Shown here piece by piece: positions 8,710 to 19,400 of a stretch of 64,000 bases of DNA. This DNA comes from Oryzomonas sp. (lineage in GTDB: Bacteria > Desulfobacterota > Desulfuromonadia > Geobacterales > Pseudopelobacteraceae). The notes under the pieces are model-generated. The model was not told where the DNA came from. It saw nothing but the letters and a program-made list of their open reading frames with translations, and made no database searches. The DNA lies in contig JARLHN010000022.1 of the NCBI GenBank assembly GCA_031292255.1, forward strand, positions 1 to 64,000, in the 5' to 3' direction. Position 1 is the first letter of the stretch; each line of letters starts with the position of its first letter. The position numbers were made by a program, and so were the translations under genes.

Positions 8710-10071
8710 ATGATTAAAAAATTGCTGAAATATCTGAGTTCGCTTCGTTTTACCATCCTGCTCATCTGCTTGCTTGGGTTAATGTTCATAATCGGACTGT
8801 GGGTCCCGCAAGCCCGCTTGCTGAAGTCAATCTATCTGGAGTGGCAAAGGAACTCACCCGTTTTAGTGGCATACCTTGACGCATTCGGGTTGACCTCCAT
8901 ATATACCTCGCCGATTACCGTGACTTTATGGGTGTTCTTTTTTCTCAACCTGGCACTGGTCATGTGGCAACGGATACCGGTCATTAAAAACCGCATCACC
9001 TTGTCCGAAGCAAAAATTGCCGATCCATTGACCGTGAAAGGGTACTCGTTTCAGCATTCCTACCAATTGTCGCCCGACATGGATGGAAATATGGTGATTG
9101 CGTTACTTCGTAAACATCGTTTCGCCATACTTGGTGATGGAACTTGTTTTTACGGTGTAAAGAATCGTTTTGCTCCGATTGCATTCATCTTATTCCACCT
9201 CAGTTTTTTTCTTATACTTCTTGGCGGGCTGATTACGGTCTATACACGGTTTATGGGTTATGTCGATCTCGCCCAGGGAGAACCGTTCAAAGGCGATTTC
9301 AGCCAATATAATTCGACACCGCCAATCCAAATGCCTCAATTTGGCTCTTTGCCCAGCAACCGCTTCACTATCACCAGCATTGTCCCCAGCGTCGCAGGTT
9401 TTACGCCAACAGGAATCAGTATCAAACTTGTTGATAGTCAGGGTTTGCCCCATGAAGCTGGAATCAACACACCTTATTCAGCCGAAAACGCATCATTTGT
9501 ATTCAATCATCTCGGAGTGGCACCGCTCGTAATCCTGAAAAGCCCTTCAGGCCAGGAGATCGCTGGTAGCTATGTTAAGCTTGATGTCCTGAAAGGAAAG
9601 GCAGATACGTTTACCTTGGGGGGGTTTAACTTTAAAACAAAGTTCTATCCTGATTATGTCCTGGAAAAAGGGAAACCTGCCACCCGGTCAATGGAATTCA
9701 ACAATCAAGTCTTTACGATTGTTGCGGAACAAGGCGGGAAAAAGATCGCCGAAGGGACCGTGTCAAAGGGTGGAACAATCGAATTTGCCGGTTATCGTCT
9801 TGAAGTGCGCGACATATTGTACTGGGTGCGTTTTTATGTCGTCAAGCAGTACGGCGTTTCAGTTATGTACTTAGGGTATGCCATTGCGTCAATAGCCCTC
9901 ATCTGGCGACTGATCTTTTACCGAAAAGAGCTCGTCGGCGCCGTGCGGGATGTGGATGGTGTAAGATACCTTCATATCGCAGCCCGGTCGGAGTTCTATA
10001 AAGATCTTGCAGAAGACGATTTCACGAAATTTCTTGAATCATTACTCGGTAATGGGAGAACGAATACATGA
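8710..10071 (+). CDS. resB: ResB family cytochrome c maturation protein
   Basis: This 453-residue protein shows the ResB layout: an N-terminal LRFTILLICLLGLMFIIGLW helix, a second helix near residues 70-90, a third near 155-180, a large outside domain of about 200 residues, and a last helix near 385-405 followed by a short inside tail. The segment FAPIAFILFHLSFFLILLGG with its His matches the ResB haem-contact helix. It should form the haem channel with the CcsA encoded just upstream. The stop overlaps the next gene by 4 nt (ATGA), so the WG-repeat lipoprotein is translationally coupled. Confidence 0.9.
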   Translation: MIKKLLKYLSSLRFTILLICLLGLMFIIGLWVPQARLLKSIYLEWQRNSPVLVAYLDAFGLTSIYTSPITVTLWVFFFLNLALVMWQRIPVIKNRITLSEAKIADPLTVKGYSFQHSYQLSPDMDGNMVIALLRKHRFAILGDGTCFYGVKNRFAPIAFILFHLSFFLILLGGLITVYTRFMGYVDLAQGEPFKGDFSQYNSTPPIQMPQFGSLPSNRFTITSIVPSVAGFTPTGISIKLVDSQGLPHEAGINTPYSAENASFVFNHLGVAPLVILKSPSGQEIAGSYVKLDVLKGKADTFTLGGFNFKTKFYPDYVLEKGKPATRSMEFNNQVFTIVAEQGGKKIAEGTVSKGGTIEFAGYRLEVRDILYWVRFYVVKQYGVSVMYLGYAIASIALIWRLIFYRKELVGAVRDVDGVRYLHIAARSEFYKDLAEDDFTKFLESLLGNGRTNT

Positions 10072-11150
10072 AACGTATCATGACCTTGATGCTGCTGGCC
10101 TTGTTGACCTTGACGGCATGCCCGCGGGAAGAGAAAAAAACCGTACTGGATGAATCGTTGCGCTTGCTGGTGAATTTTAACGGCAAGTATGGATATTGCG
10201 ATCAGAGCGGGGCGCTCGTCATTCCCCCGCAGTATGTGTCGGCATCCATATTTTCCGAGGGGCTTGCGACTGTTCGTGTCGATGGCAAGGACGGTTATAT
10301 CGACGTTAACGGGAATATGGTCATTCCCCCCACGTTTGAATCCGGCTCTATTTTCATGAATGGCAGGGCAGCCGTCAAGAAAGGTGACAAATGGGGATAT
10401 ATCAATCAGTCCGGGACGATGGTCGTTGATAATGACTTTATCTCCACATTTGCATTTACGGAAGGTATGGCAGCAGTCATTGTGGAAAAGGGCAATGGTA
10501 CTAAAGCGGGTTTTATCAATGAAAAAGGGAAATTTATAATCAAACCCCAATTTGATGACGCAGCGCAATTCTCCGAAGGGCTCGCAGCGGTCAAAGTTGG
10601 AAGAAACCACGGTTATATCGACAATAAAGGCAATATGGTGATTCAACCGCAATTCTATGAAGCTGCAATGTTTCGTGAAGGGCGTGCCATGGTAAAGATT
10701 AACGGAAAATTTGGTTTGGTTGGATATATCGACCATGGCGGGAACATGGTTATACCCGCACAATACAATGAAGCGACCAGCTTCAATGAAGGGGTTGCCG
10801 CGGTGAAAAAGAAGGACACTTGGCAACTGATCGACCGTACCGGGAAGCCGATACTGGACAAGGCATTCAATTCTCCAACCGTTTTTAACGAAGGACTGGC
10901 ACCCGTTATGGACGGAAATAAGGTCGGCTACATAGATGAACAGGGAAAGATGATAATCAAACCGCAGTTTGATGCAGGCTCCATTTTTGTAGGCGGCCTT
11001 GCACCGGTGAAAGTGGGTGAGAAGTGCGGTTATATTGACAGATCGGGTAAAATGGTGATCGAGCCCCGTTTTGCATGGGACCAGCGCGTCATCGACCAAT
11101 TTACACATTACAACACCCACTTCAGGCCTTCGGCCGCAAAGGTTAGATAA
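10068..11150 (+). CDS. WG-repeat lipoprotein
   Basis: This 360-residue protein has a lipoprotein signal with lipobox LTAC (about residue 17). The rest is about eight copies of a 35-45-residue WG-type repeat with the pattern GKYGYCDQSG-(A/M)VIPPQF---F-EGLA-V. Such repeats form short beta hairpins, usually in bacterial envelope proteins of unknown role. The 4-nt overlap with resB suggests co-expression with cytochrome maturation, but a direct role is not established. Regular repeats make it prone to unequal recombination; the copies here look well preserved. Confidence 0.9.
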   Translation: MKRIMTLMLLALLTLTACPREEKKTVLDESLRLLVNFNGKYGYCDQSGALVIPPQYVSASIFSEGLATVRVDGKDGYIDVNGNMVIPPTFESGSIFMNGRAAVKKGDKWGYINQSGTMVVDNDFISTFAFTEGMAAVIVEKGNGTKAGFINEKGKFIIKPQFDDAAQFSEGLAAVKVGRNHGYIDNKGNMVIQPQFYEAAMFREGRAMVKINGKFGLVGYIDHGGNMVIPAQYNEATSFNEGVAAVKKKDTWQLIDRTGKPILDKAFNSPTVFNEGLAPVMDGNKVGYIDEQGKMIIKPQFDAGSIFVGGLAPVKVGEKCGYIDRSGKMVIEPRFAWDQRVIDQFTHYNTHFRPSAAKVR

Positions 11151-11564
11151 CATGCAGACTTTCGATATCAGCCCCGGTCTCGGGGTTCCCAGTGCGAACG
11201 AATCCGAGAAGCACGAGGAGAAGCTCAATTCATTTTAAAATGTAAAAAAGCTCCCGCAAATGGTGTGGCCTTTATTTACTATGAATCTTTGCCCACTCAC
11301 TATTTTAAATTTCCCATTTCAAGCCGTTATTGAAGCGAGGAATGCCGACAATTTTATTGGCTAACATACAATTTTGAGTATTGCCAAATTAGTTTATAAT
11401 GAGCTGGTCGAGATGTTAATAAGATTTTTTTTCACGAGTAGATTTGCTTTTGAGCTATTTTGTTTTTAGGCACCGACTCGATCTAGATAAAAGTCATTTC
11501 ATCCTGTTTTAAATCCGGTAATTAAAACTAATATATTGACTATTACTACACCAGGAGACTGCTT
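11151..11564. other. Intergenic region before the chemoreceptor
   Basis: This AT-rich, 414-bp stretch has no supported gene. It presumably contains the chemoreceptor promoter. The only clear signal is the CAGGAG Shine-Dalgarno just before 11565. Confidence 0.5.
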
Positions 11565-13259
11565 ATGAACACGTCCCTTTCAAGTATAAGCTTCAAAGCC
11601 AAAATTCTGCTACTGGTTTTGACAAGTTGTTTCATCCTCGGTGCCCCTACCGGCACCATTACTCTGAGAGAATTTTTCAACAGCCATAAATCGTTCACGG
11701 ACTCCTACAGTAAATCGCTGTTCGATGATTTCGACAATCATGCCAAAAGCCAGGTGGAACTTGCCATGAGTACCCTTCAGCGGTTGGAAGAACGGTACGA
11801 AAAAGGAGAATTATCCCTTGATGAGGCCAAGACGATCGGCACCGACATTATTGGCAACCTGCATTTCGGGACCAACGGCTACGTTTGGGCCGACACATCG
11901 GCAGGTATCCATGTAGCCGGAAAGGGTGGCGTAATTGGCCAGAACCGTTACGACCAGCAGGACATCAAAGGGAACTACATGATACGGGAGATCATCAAGG
12001 CTGGAATGCAGCCGGGCGGCGGATACACCAATTACTGGTTTCCCAAACCCGGCAGCGATAAACCGCTTCCGAAACGAGCTTACAGCCTGTATTTCAAACC
12101 GTTCGACTGGGTTATCGGTACCGGGAATTACGTCGATGACCTTGAGGGGATGGTTAAGAAGGCTTCCGATGATAATCTCACCCGCATAAAACATGGTATC
12201 TATCTAATAGTCGGGGTCACGCTCCTCATCCTTATCCTCGTTAGCCTTATGGCTGTTGTTGTTACAAAAATGCTGCTGAGGAATATCGGCGCCGAACCGC
12301 ATGATATGGAGGATATTGCCATACGGGTCGCAGAAGGTGATCTGACCATCAGGATGGAAAACGGAAGAAGCGGTATCTATGAAGCAATGCGGCAGATGGT
12401 TGAAGGCCTCCGGCAGGTCATGGAAAAGGTAAATCTGAGCTCTGAGGAGGTTCTGACCTCCGCGTCGCAGGTTGACTCCTATGCAGGGAATATCACCGAC
12501 GAATCAAACCGAGTAGTGAGCCAGGCAGAGACCGTCGCTACGGCCAGCGAAGAGATGTCGGCCACCAGCTCCGATATTGCGAACAACTGTCATCAGGCTG
12601 CTGAGAGCTCAAACAAGGCAAGCACAACGGCCCAGAGCGGTGCCGTGATTGTCAGGGAGACCGTTGAGGGCATGAATAGGATTGCCGATAAGGTGCGCAG
12701 TTCCGCGGAGGCGGTTGAACAGCTGGGCACGCGTTCCGAACAGATCGGCGTGATTGTCGGCACCATAGAGGACATAGCTGACCAGACAAACCTGCTGGCT
12801 CTCAATGCCGCCATCGAGGCTGCCAGGGCAGGAGAACAAGGGCGTGGATTTGCAGTTGTTGCCGACGAAGTGAGGGCGCTCGCCGAAAGGACTACTAAGG
12901 CAACTCACGAGATAGGCGCGATGATAAAGAATATCCAGAACGAGACGAAACTTGCCGTCAAGTCGATGAAAGACGGTGTTATCGAAGTCGAGCAGGGAAC
13001 CGTCGGCGCGGCCAAATCGGGTCAGGCGCTGGAATTGATCATGGAGCAGATCAACGATGTAACCACTCAGATAAATCAGATTGCTACTGCAGCCGAGGAA
13101 CAGACAGCCACCACCAGAGAGATCACCAACAACATCCACGCAATTTCCGAAACCGTACACACGAGCGCCCAAAGCTCTCAAGTGATGTCAGTTTCTTCTT
13201 CCCGGTTGTCCCAGCTCTCCATAGAGCTGCAGGATATAGTACGACGCTTCAGCCTATAA
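11565..13259 (+). CDS. Methyl-accepting chemotaxis protein with Cache sensor
   Basis: This 564-residue receptor has a first membrane helix at about residues 13-33 and a periplasmic single-Cache (sCache_2-type) domain at about 40-205. The Cache domain shows the typical [19 protein letters not shown] and [15 protein letters not shown] stretches. A second helix lies at about 210-235, a HAMP segment at about 236-290, and a long signalling coiled coil follows. The hairpin tip [20 protein letters not shown], followed by [20 protein letters not shown], is near residue 405-445 and contacts CheA/CheW. There is no C-terminal CheR-binding pentapeptide. Cache domains of this class usually bind small organic acids. 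The gene stands alone. Confidence 0.95.
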   Translation: MNTSLSSISFKAKILLLVLTSCFILGAPTGTITLREFFNSHKSFTDSYSKSLFDDFDNHAKSQVELAMSTLQRLEERYEKGELSLDEAKTIGTDIIGNLHFGTNGYVWADTSAGIHVAGKGGVIGQNRYDQQDIKGNYMIREIIKAGMQPGGGYTNYWFPKPGSDKPLPKRAYSLYFKPFDWVIGTGNYVDDLEGMVKKASDDNLTRIKHGIYLIVGVTLLILILVSLMAVVVTKMLLRNIGAEPHDMEDIAIRVAEGDLTIRMENGRSGIYEAMRQMVEGLRQVMEKVNLSSEEVLTSASQVDSYAGNITDESNRVVSQAETVATASEEMSATSSDIANNCHQAAESSNKASTTAQSGAVIVRETVEGMNRIADKVRSSAEAVEQLGTRSEQIGVIVGTIEDIADQTNLLALNAAIEAARAGEQGRGFAVVADEVRALAERTTKATHEIGAMIKNIQNETKLAVKSMKDGVIEVEQGTVGAAKSGQALELIMEQINDVTTQINQIATAAEEQTATTREITNNIHAISETVHTSAQSSQVMSVSSSRLSQLSIELQDIVRRFSL

Positions 13260-13457
13260 TGGGAACGGATGTTATGGTGAAAACCAGATGCAACCAGACG
13301 GTATTATGATCGGTTATGGCGATGCGATCATCGCTGCCCAGCAATAGCGCATGCCCATAATCGTCGAAGCAATTGGATGTGATATCCATCACACATTTGG
13401 TTTACTTTTGCATGCACTCTTATTTTGCAGGACAGATGGAATTCATAGGTGGAATTC

Positions 13458-13820
13458 ATGGCAATCATAGATACCTTCAAGACTTGCCCCAAATGCTCGG
13501 CAAGATGGAAAACAAGGGGCGAGTTCCTTTCCGATAGCACTATTGAATTAATTGGTTATCAAGCGGACCTGACCAACCTGGCATTCGGGTTGATGCTGTT
13601 TAATCATTGTGTCCCTGACTGCGCAACGACATCAGCCGTTTTTGTATATCAGTTTTTCGACCTCTATACCGGCCCCCGTTTCCAGGAAGTCAAGGCTCAA
13701 CTCCCCGAGTGCCCGAGATATTGCATGGATGAAAATTATCTGGGCAGGTGTGATGTTGTCTGCGAATGCGCCTTTGTGCGTGAAATAATTCAAACCATCC
13801 AAAATATGAAAAAGGTTTAA
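13458..13820 (+). CDS. Cysteine-rich small cytosolic protein
   Basis: ATG 13458 follows TAGGTGG; a GTG at 13449 is the alternative. The 120-residue product carries a CPKC zinc-ribbon-like start (residues 10-13) and further cysteines in CVPDC, CPRYC and CDVVCEC. This spacing suggests a bound metal or Fe-S centre. There is no signal peptide. I do not recognise the family and the neighbours give no functional hint. Confidence 0.65.
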   Translation: MAIIDTFKTCPKCSARWKTRGEFLSDSTIELIGYQADLTNLAFGLMLFNHCVPDCATTSAVFVYQFFDLYTGPRFQEVKAQLPECPRYCMDENYLGRCDVVCECAFVREIIQTIQNMKKV

Positions 13821-13916
13821 ATTTGGATGAGTCGAATGGCACCATGGGGACAGACAGGACTTTAAGACATTTGTCCCATTCCCGGCCTGATGCGACCGTG
13901 ATGGTGATTCAGTTCT

Positions 13917-14099
13917 TCAAACTGAAGGGGTAAGATTCAATTTCAACTCAATATCATCGCCATTAATCAAGAGAACCTTGCCCTTATTACCTTCAGAGCG
14001 GACCAAACCATTTTCCACCCAACCAAGAAGCTGTTGAATGGAAATACCATACCTGGATGCTGCTTCATCGACCGTGTACCAGTTTTTAATCAATGACAT
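13917..14099 (-). CDS. Small helix-turn-helix (excisionase/MerR-like) protein
   Basis: The 60-residue product is a single winged-HTH domain: WYTVDEAASRYGISIQQLLG-WVENGLV resembles HTH_17/excisionase-type DNA-binding modules, followed by a short wing and a VLLINGDDIE strand. GGGAGCGAGCC precedes the ATG. No integrase or phage gene is nearby, so a simple regulator is as likely as an excisionase. It is divergent from the riboswitch-controlled gene at 14609. Confidence 0.7.
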   Translation of the reverse strand: MSLIKNWYTVDEAASRYGISIQQLLGWVENGLVRSEGNKGKVLLINGDDIELKLNLTPSV

Positions 14100-14332
14100 G
14101 GCTCGCTCCCTTCACCTGAGTTTACGTTGTAAGTATACCACATCCTGACAGGTAGACATTAAAACCTGTCTCAGTATCGCTTCCTCAAAGTCGGTTAGCA
14201 TAATTTCAGCACATCAGTCCAATTCCATGACTTTATTTATCATGGATGTCCCCTTGTAGACCTCCATATTTCTGCTGGAGTGCGACACCATCTCGCTTGC
14301 TTCACATGAGTGAAATATAATTTCATCTCGGG

Positions 14333-14360
14333 TTGTGCGTCAACCTGACGATGATAAGAT
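14333..14360 (+). promoter_or_regulatory. Putative promoter of GEMM-I cassette 1
   Basis: TTGTGC and TAAGAT are separated by 16 bp and end 30 bp before the aptamer. The same arrangement (TTGTGC, 16 bp, TATAAT, 31 bp to the aptamer) occurs before the second riboswitch at 42803, which strengthens the call. Confidence 0.5.
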
Positions 14361-14390
14361 TATTACATTCATTACACTAACATAAACATA

Positions 14391-14472
14391 CTTCCCGATA
14401 AAGCCTAACCTTTCGCGAGAAGGGGGCGGAAAGCTGCGGATCTTCACAACGGAGATGGCCGGGCTGCCGAAG
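14391..14472 (+). promoter_or_regulatory. GEMM-I cyclic dinucleotide riboswitch aptamer 1
   Basis: The conserved core is present: AAGCCTAACC, a P2 stem CCTTTC/GAAGGG (14409-14424) capped by the GNRA tetraloop GCGA, the GGGCGGAAAGC joining segment, a P3 stem and GCCGGGCTGCCG. A short P1 can pair CTTC (14391-14394) with GAAG (14469-14472). GEMM-I RNAs bind c-di-GMP; a Geobacter subgroup binds 3',3'-cGAMP instead. In my hand alignment the ligand-deciding base (Vc2 G20) is G, which favours c-di-GMP, but the alignment there is uncertain. It controls the tandem-OmpA lipoprotein at 14609. Confidence 0.9.
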
Positions 14473-14502
14473 GACATGCCATCTTCGTGCCCGGCTTTTT
14501 TT
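14458..14502 (+). terminator. Riboswitch-controlled intrinsic terminator 1
   Basis: GCCGGGC (14458-14464, part of the aptamer 3' side) pairs with GCCCGGC (14489-14495), and CGAAG pairs with CTTCG inside the same hairpin. Seven Ts follow. The stem uses bases needed for P1/P3 of the aptamer, so ligand binding should prevent termination: a transcriptional ON switch. Confidence 0.85.
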
Positions 14503-14608
14503 GTGGCCATAACGCAGCCGGGGACCGGAAACCTGCATTACGCGGAATGGGTCAACCAAACGGACGCTCAATGGGGTTAGAGAACAAAACGAGATAAAGG
14601 GGGAAAAA

Positions 14609-15733
14609 ATGGACCTGACAAAAACATGGAGAATCTTTTCGTTCCTGGTCGCGGCTATCGCCACGGGAACGATCTTCGGGTGCGCTCATTACGAGGTGAA
14701 TACGGGGCGGGGGGGCATTCCAGGCTATTACATCCGCTCAGAGATGCAGGATTCGGATCGGGCCGTGGAAGCGGCGCGCCAGGCCGGGAAGGACAAGCTC
14801 TGTCCCGCTGATTACAAGGCCGCCGAGGATGCCAAGAACCACGCCTATGATGTGTACAGGGCCTGCCACACCGAGGAAGGCGTTGCACTTGCGCAACAGG
14901 CGACAGCAATGGCCAATGCCCTCTGTCCTCCGGTATCGGGCATGAAGGAGGAGGAAGCTCCGCTCGTAGCGGTCCCCGCCGCCGAACCGGCTCCAGGAAG
15001 GATGAAATACTGCATTTCCCTGAACATCGAGTACGACATCGACAAGGCCGACATTCGCCCGCAGTATCACGATGAGGTGGCCAGGGTCGGCGACTTCATG
15101 AAAAAATACCCGGAAACGACCGCCGTCATCGAGGGAAATACCGACGAGGTCGGCAGCGACGAACACAACATGCGGCTTTCCCTCCTGCGCGCCGAGAGCG
15201 TGGTGAACTACCTGGTGAAGGAATTCGGGATCGATCGCTCCCGGCTCACCGCCAAGGGGTACGGTAAGACACGGCCCATCGCCGACAATGCCACCGACGC
15301 CGGGAAGCAGAAAAACCGGCGCATCGACGCCATCATCGACTGCGCCTTTGACGTCAAGTATCTCGCCCCGCCTCCCGAAAGGCTCTGCATGGCCCTGAAG
15401 GTGGAATTCGACACGGATAGCGCCGAGATCAAACCCATCTATAATGACGAAATCGACAAGGTGGGCGAGTACATGAAGAAGTATCCGACGACCACCGCCG
15501 TGATCGAAGGGCACACCGACAATGTGGGCGCTTATGATCACAACATGCAACTCTCCCAGCAGCGTGCCGAGAGCGTGGTGAATTATCTGACGAATAAATT
15601 CGGGATCGAGAGTTCCCGTCTCTCCGCCAAGGGGTACGGCCCCACCCGCCGCATCGCCTATAACACCACGCCCGAGGGGAGGCAGAAAAACCGCAGGATC
15701 GATGCCGTCATCGACTGCGTCATCGTGAAGTAG
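14609..15733 (+). CDS. Lipoprotein with two tandem OmpA domains
   Basis: This 374-residue protein follows GGGGGAAAAAATG and has a lipoprotein signal with lipobox IFGC (about residue 25). A helical, Ala-rich stretch (about 40-110) resembles the DUF4398-type helical region seen before OmpA domains. Two full OmpA C-terminal peptidoglycan-binding domains come next, at about residues 131-245 and 255-372. Each has the YDIDKADIRP/FDTDSAEIKP start, an EGNTDEVGS/EGHTDNVGA loop and an NRRIDA end with Asp and Arg for diaminopimelate. Two peptidoglycan-binding domains on one lipoprotein is unusual. The gene is behind a GEMM-I riboswitch, so wall anchoring probably responds to a cyclic dinucleotide. Confidence 0.9.
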   Translation: MDLTKTWRIFSFLVAAIATGTIFGCAHYEVNTGRGGIPGYYIRSEMQDSDRAVEAARQAGKDKLCPADYKAAEDAKNHAYDVYRACHTEEGVALAQQATAMANALCPPVSGMKEEEAPLVAVPAAEPAPGRMKYCISLNIEYDIDKADIRPQYHDEVARVGDFMKKYPETTAVIEGNTDEVGSDEHNMRLSLLRAESVVNYLVKEFGIDRSRLTAKGYGKTRPIADNATDAGKQKNRRIDAIIDCAFDVKYLAPPPERLCMALKVEFDTDSAEIKPIYNDEIDKVGEYMKKYPTTTAVIEGHTDNVGAYDHNMQLSQQRAESVVNYLTNKFGIESSRLSAKGYGPTRRIAYNTTPEGRQKNRRIDAVIDCVIVK

Positions 15734-15770
15734 TTTCCGTCGAAACGGAGTAAGGGGAGTAATTGGGGGG

Positions 15771-15800
15771 AAAGGGGCGTGCCGCGGTACGCCCCTTTTC
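15771..15800 (+). terminator. Intrinsic terminator after the OmpA-type gene
   Basis: AAAGGGGCGT (15771-15780) pairs with ACGCCCCTTT (15789-15798) around a short GC-rich loop. A few Ts are within the 3' arm. Confidence 0.75.
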
Positions 15801-15839
15801 GCTATAATACGACCTTCGGCTGTTTTTTAGCATGATCCG

Positions 15840-16055
15840 GACCAGTGAACTTCGTGTTCTGCCTAGAAGGGGTGCCGCAGTGAGATTTGTCTCTCGAATC
15901 AGTCCATTTTCGTCAACGGTAAAGTAACCCACCGGAGCAAAGTCATAAAGGCCGCTGTACGTTCCCAACAGGGCCTCCATGTTGTGTCCCACTCGTCCCA
16001 TGCCCGTCGCAGCTCTTCGTTCTGCATTTCCAACTCGATCCGGGTAACCTGCGGC
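15840..16055 (-). pseudogene. PAS-type signalling protein remnant, frameshifted
   Basis: On the minus strand one frame encodes RIELEMQNEELRRAWDE, the linker typical of Geobacter PAS kinases. Immediately after it, the frame one base over continues with YSGLYDFAPVGYFTVDENG and the following beta strand of a PAS domain. The match then fades near 15840. A frameshift near 16000 and loss of both ends indicate a relic. It lies downstream of the CHASE kinase and could be debris of its former partner. Confidence 0.7.
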
Positions 16056-16123
16056 TAATCGGATCGAGGCAAGGGCGCGAAAGGCAATCCGGATGGAGAC
16101 GGTTGTGAGATTGAATTGTCGAG

Positions 16124-18481
<2,358 letters not shown>

Positions 18482-19400
18482 AAGAACTCTTTTCCGGTAT
18501 TACAAAGACATTAAATATCAATGGTAGGGGCGGCGCTTGCTCCACCCAATCGGGGCGCGACAAGCAGCGCCCCAACATCATGGTCGCGATGTTTAATTGC
18601 CGGAATAGTAACGCCTCGTGTAATGTTTCGTAATCATCCACCCACTTGAAGTGGTTTGCATTTTTTCTCTGGAATCGTGGATTCTCCGCAGAATATCTTC
18701 TCCCTTTGCCTTCTATACGTATCGTTTTGGTTATGATCTGGAACATCTGCAGATGTCTACTTTTAAACAGTATTTAAGTGTGTCTCTAGTTCGGCTACAG
18801 ATCGTTAAAGATCAGGATTCAACCGCATTTTCCCGGCAAGTCTATGTGCAGCCTGGAGAATTCAGGGGTTATATTGAATTATTGTGCCATCGATTTGTCT
18901 CCGGCATTTGCAAATATTACGATTGCCCAGAACGCGCCTCTTCACCTACCCACATCACCAAAACAAGAAAATTAACGCAATTCCATAGCGTTATTAATAT
19001 TACACTTGTTGGGTGTCTATCATATCCTTCCATTTCCACACAGAAAACCGCAGAAATGATGCCGTTAAAGTCATCTAATTGTTTTATTATGATACAAATA
19101 TTTTTTAATGTACAGGCTGGGTAAATATCTTGGCAAGATTGGCGTGGGAGAACTTCGGGGTGCCGAAATAGTTCGAGGTTTACGGTTCGAAGTTCCAATA
19201 CTCATCAAGCTCGCGAATGGAGCCTTGAGATGACGGCAGACAGCGCGGGAGGGCTCTATGCGAGACACGATAAAAAACCTGATCGATGACCTGGCCGTGG
19301 AACCGTTGAAGGTTCGCGTTTCCATTTTTCATTTTGTGAAGAATGGGGACGCGACCATCTATGATGTTTCCGAAAGATGAACTCCAACCGAATAAACCAA
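18482..19400. other. Long AT-rich intergenic region with two tiny plus-strand ORFs
   Basis: No conserved gene is evident over 919 bp. Two small plus-strand frames are worth recording. One, at 19108-19233 (41 codons), starts MYRLGKYLGKIGVGELRGAE. The other, at 19258-19380 (40 codons), has GGGAGGG upstream and reads MRDTIKNLIDDLAVEPLKVR at its start. They may be small proteins or remnants of a larger gene. The rest looks non-coding. Confidence 0.35.

Noticed and set aside
13917-14099. HTH protein as excisionase of a mobile element
   Set aside because: No integrase, attachment site repeat or phage gene is nearby, so I keep it as a simple DNA-binding protein.
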